Below, piece by piece: positions 4,435-5,033 of a stretch of DNA of 5,033 nucleotides. The translations under genes were made by a program, and so were the position numbers. Under the pieces are notes generated by a model. That model saw nothing but the letters and a program-made list of their open reading frames with translations. It searched no databases and was not told the DNA's origin. Source of the DNA: an uncultured Micrococcales bacterium (GTDB lineage: Bacteria > Actinomycetota > Actinomycetes > Actinomycetales > Microbacteriaceae); assembly GCA_903824455.1 (NCBI GenBank), contig CAIJWY010000162.1, forward strand, positions 1-5,033, written 5' to 3'. The stretch's first letter is position 1; every line of letters begins with the position of its first letter.

Positions 4435-5033
4435 ACCGAGAAATACTTTGCTTCTGGGTGGTGCAGAATCATTGCGTCGGTTGATTGCTCAGGGTGCAGC
4501 TGCAACTCTTCGCTAAGCACCACGCCAACACTTTCCGGCTTCAAAAGCTCAATGAGTTTCACACGATCATCCAACTCGGGACATGCCGGATAACCAAACG
4601 AGTAACGTGCACCTCGATAATCAAGCTTGAACAGCGAGTCAACGTCACTCGGATCTTCGCTTGAAAAGCCGAGTTCGGATCGAACGCGTTGATGCCAGAA
4701 CTCGGCGAGGGCTTCGGTCAGTTGCACTGAAAGTCCGTGAAGTTCCAAATACTCTCGATACTTATTCTCGGCGTAGAGCACCGAAGTGACTTCCGATATT
4801 CGATCGCCCATTGTTACGAGCTGGAAAGGAACCACGTCGATCTGTCCAGATTCCTTGGACGCCACGAAGTCGCTAAGACAAAGATGCCGATCGCGTGCCT
4901 GGCGAGGAAAAGTGAACCTGAGCCGCTCGGTGAATGGCTCAGCCCCGGAGCCGCCATCGGTTGATCCCTCGCTTGGGTGATGCAGTATGACCAAATCATT
5001 GCCGTCGCTGTAGGCAGGAAAATAGCCGTAGAC
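4431..5033 (-). CDS. metH: Cobalamin-dependent methionine synthase MetH, C-terminal part (runs off the window)
   Basis: Only the last 200 codons are present; the frame is open to the window edge. MetH transfers a methyl group from methyltetrahydrofolate through cobalamin to homocysteine, giving methionine. This segment is the SAM-binding activation domain used for reductive reactivation of oxidised cobalamin. The first visible residues, VYGYFPAYSDGNDL, are a typical part of that domain. FTFPRQARDRHLCLSDF (34-50) and the helix EALAEFWHQRVR (107-118) follow. The SAM-binding core YRGARYSFGYPACPE runs at 139-153, and the end carries HPEQSTDAM and HHPEAKYFSV. Ending directly after KYFSV, without the short extension of E. 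coli MetH, fits actinobacterial versions. The complete protein would be about 1,200 residues, so roughly five sixths lies outside. The TAG stop overlaps the convergent phosphatase stop by 4 bp, and I see no intrinsic terminator after it. Confidence 0.95.
   Translation of the reverse strand, partial: VYGYFPAYSDGNDLVILHHPSEGSTDGGSGAEPFTERLRFTFPRQARDRHLCLSDFVASKESGQIDVVPFQLVTMGDRISEVTSVLYAENKYREYLELHGLSVQLTEALAEFWHQRVRSELGFSSEDPSDVDSLFKLDYRGARYSFGYPACPELDDRVKLIELLKPESVGVVLSEELQLHPEQSTDAMILHHPEAKYFSV

Noticed and set aside
4431..4994. metH fragment read as a complete 187-residue gene starting at a TTG
   Set aside because: The same frame continues upstream to the window edge and encodes the conserved VYGYFP segment, so the TTG is an internal leucine codon.
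1..5033. CRISPR array, insertion sequence, riboswitch upstream of metH
   Set aside because: No regularly spaced repeats, transposase motifs or terminal repeats are present, and the metH 5' region where a riboswitch would be lies outside the window.

Overview
This window is an ordinary, gene-dense stretch of an actinobacterial chromosome. By protein style it looks most like Microbacteriaceae, possibly the streamlined aquatic Luna-type lineages; that placement is an inference. The support is a TrmI-type tRNA methyltransferase, a PAC2-family protein, UppP and a cobalamin-dependent MetH with an actinobacterial-looking C terminus, base composition near 50% GC by eye, and very tight packing. No mobile element, CRISPR array, prophage gene or foreign-looking island is visible, and no undescribed multi-gene system stands out.

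Layout. Positions 1-74 are a short non-coding tail. A minus-strand pair follows: an HAD-family phosphatase (1064-1723) and then trmI (75-1067), with ATGA overlap. A 60-bp divergent spacer (1724-1783) separates this pair from the plus-strand PAC2 gene (1784-2614). PAC2 converges on uppP (2611-3435, minus), which is preceded by a small acidic protein gene (3432-3641, minus) with TTGA overlap. A second divergent spacer (3642-3715) leads to a plus-strand tRNA-Leu(GAG) (3716-3798) and a strong intrinsic terminator. The terminator stops just short of the ribosome binding site of a histidine-phosphatase-superfamily gene (3859-4434). That gene converges, again with a 4-bp overlap, on the 3' end of metH (4431 to the window edge, minus).

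How the genes relate. They are mostly housekeeping: tRNA modification and decoding (trmI, tRNA-Leu), recycling of the undecaprenyl lipid carrier for cell-wall synthesis (uppP), methionine and one-carbon metabolism (metH), and two phosphatases of unknown substrate. From memory, the set resembles the Mycobacterium tuberculosis stretch from TrmI (Rv2118c) through MetH (Rv2124c) and PAC2 (Rv2125) to the phosphatase and UppP (Rv2135c-Rv2136c), in rearranged and compacted form and without the mycothiol gene mshC that lies there in mycobacteria.

The points worth a second look concern architecture. All four protein-gene junctions without a spacer overlap by exactly 4 bp. Both minus-strand operons carry a TANNNT box exactly 6 nt before the ATG, which suggests leaderless transcripts. 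The phosphatase gene appears to lack room for its own promoter downstream of the tRNA terminator.
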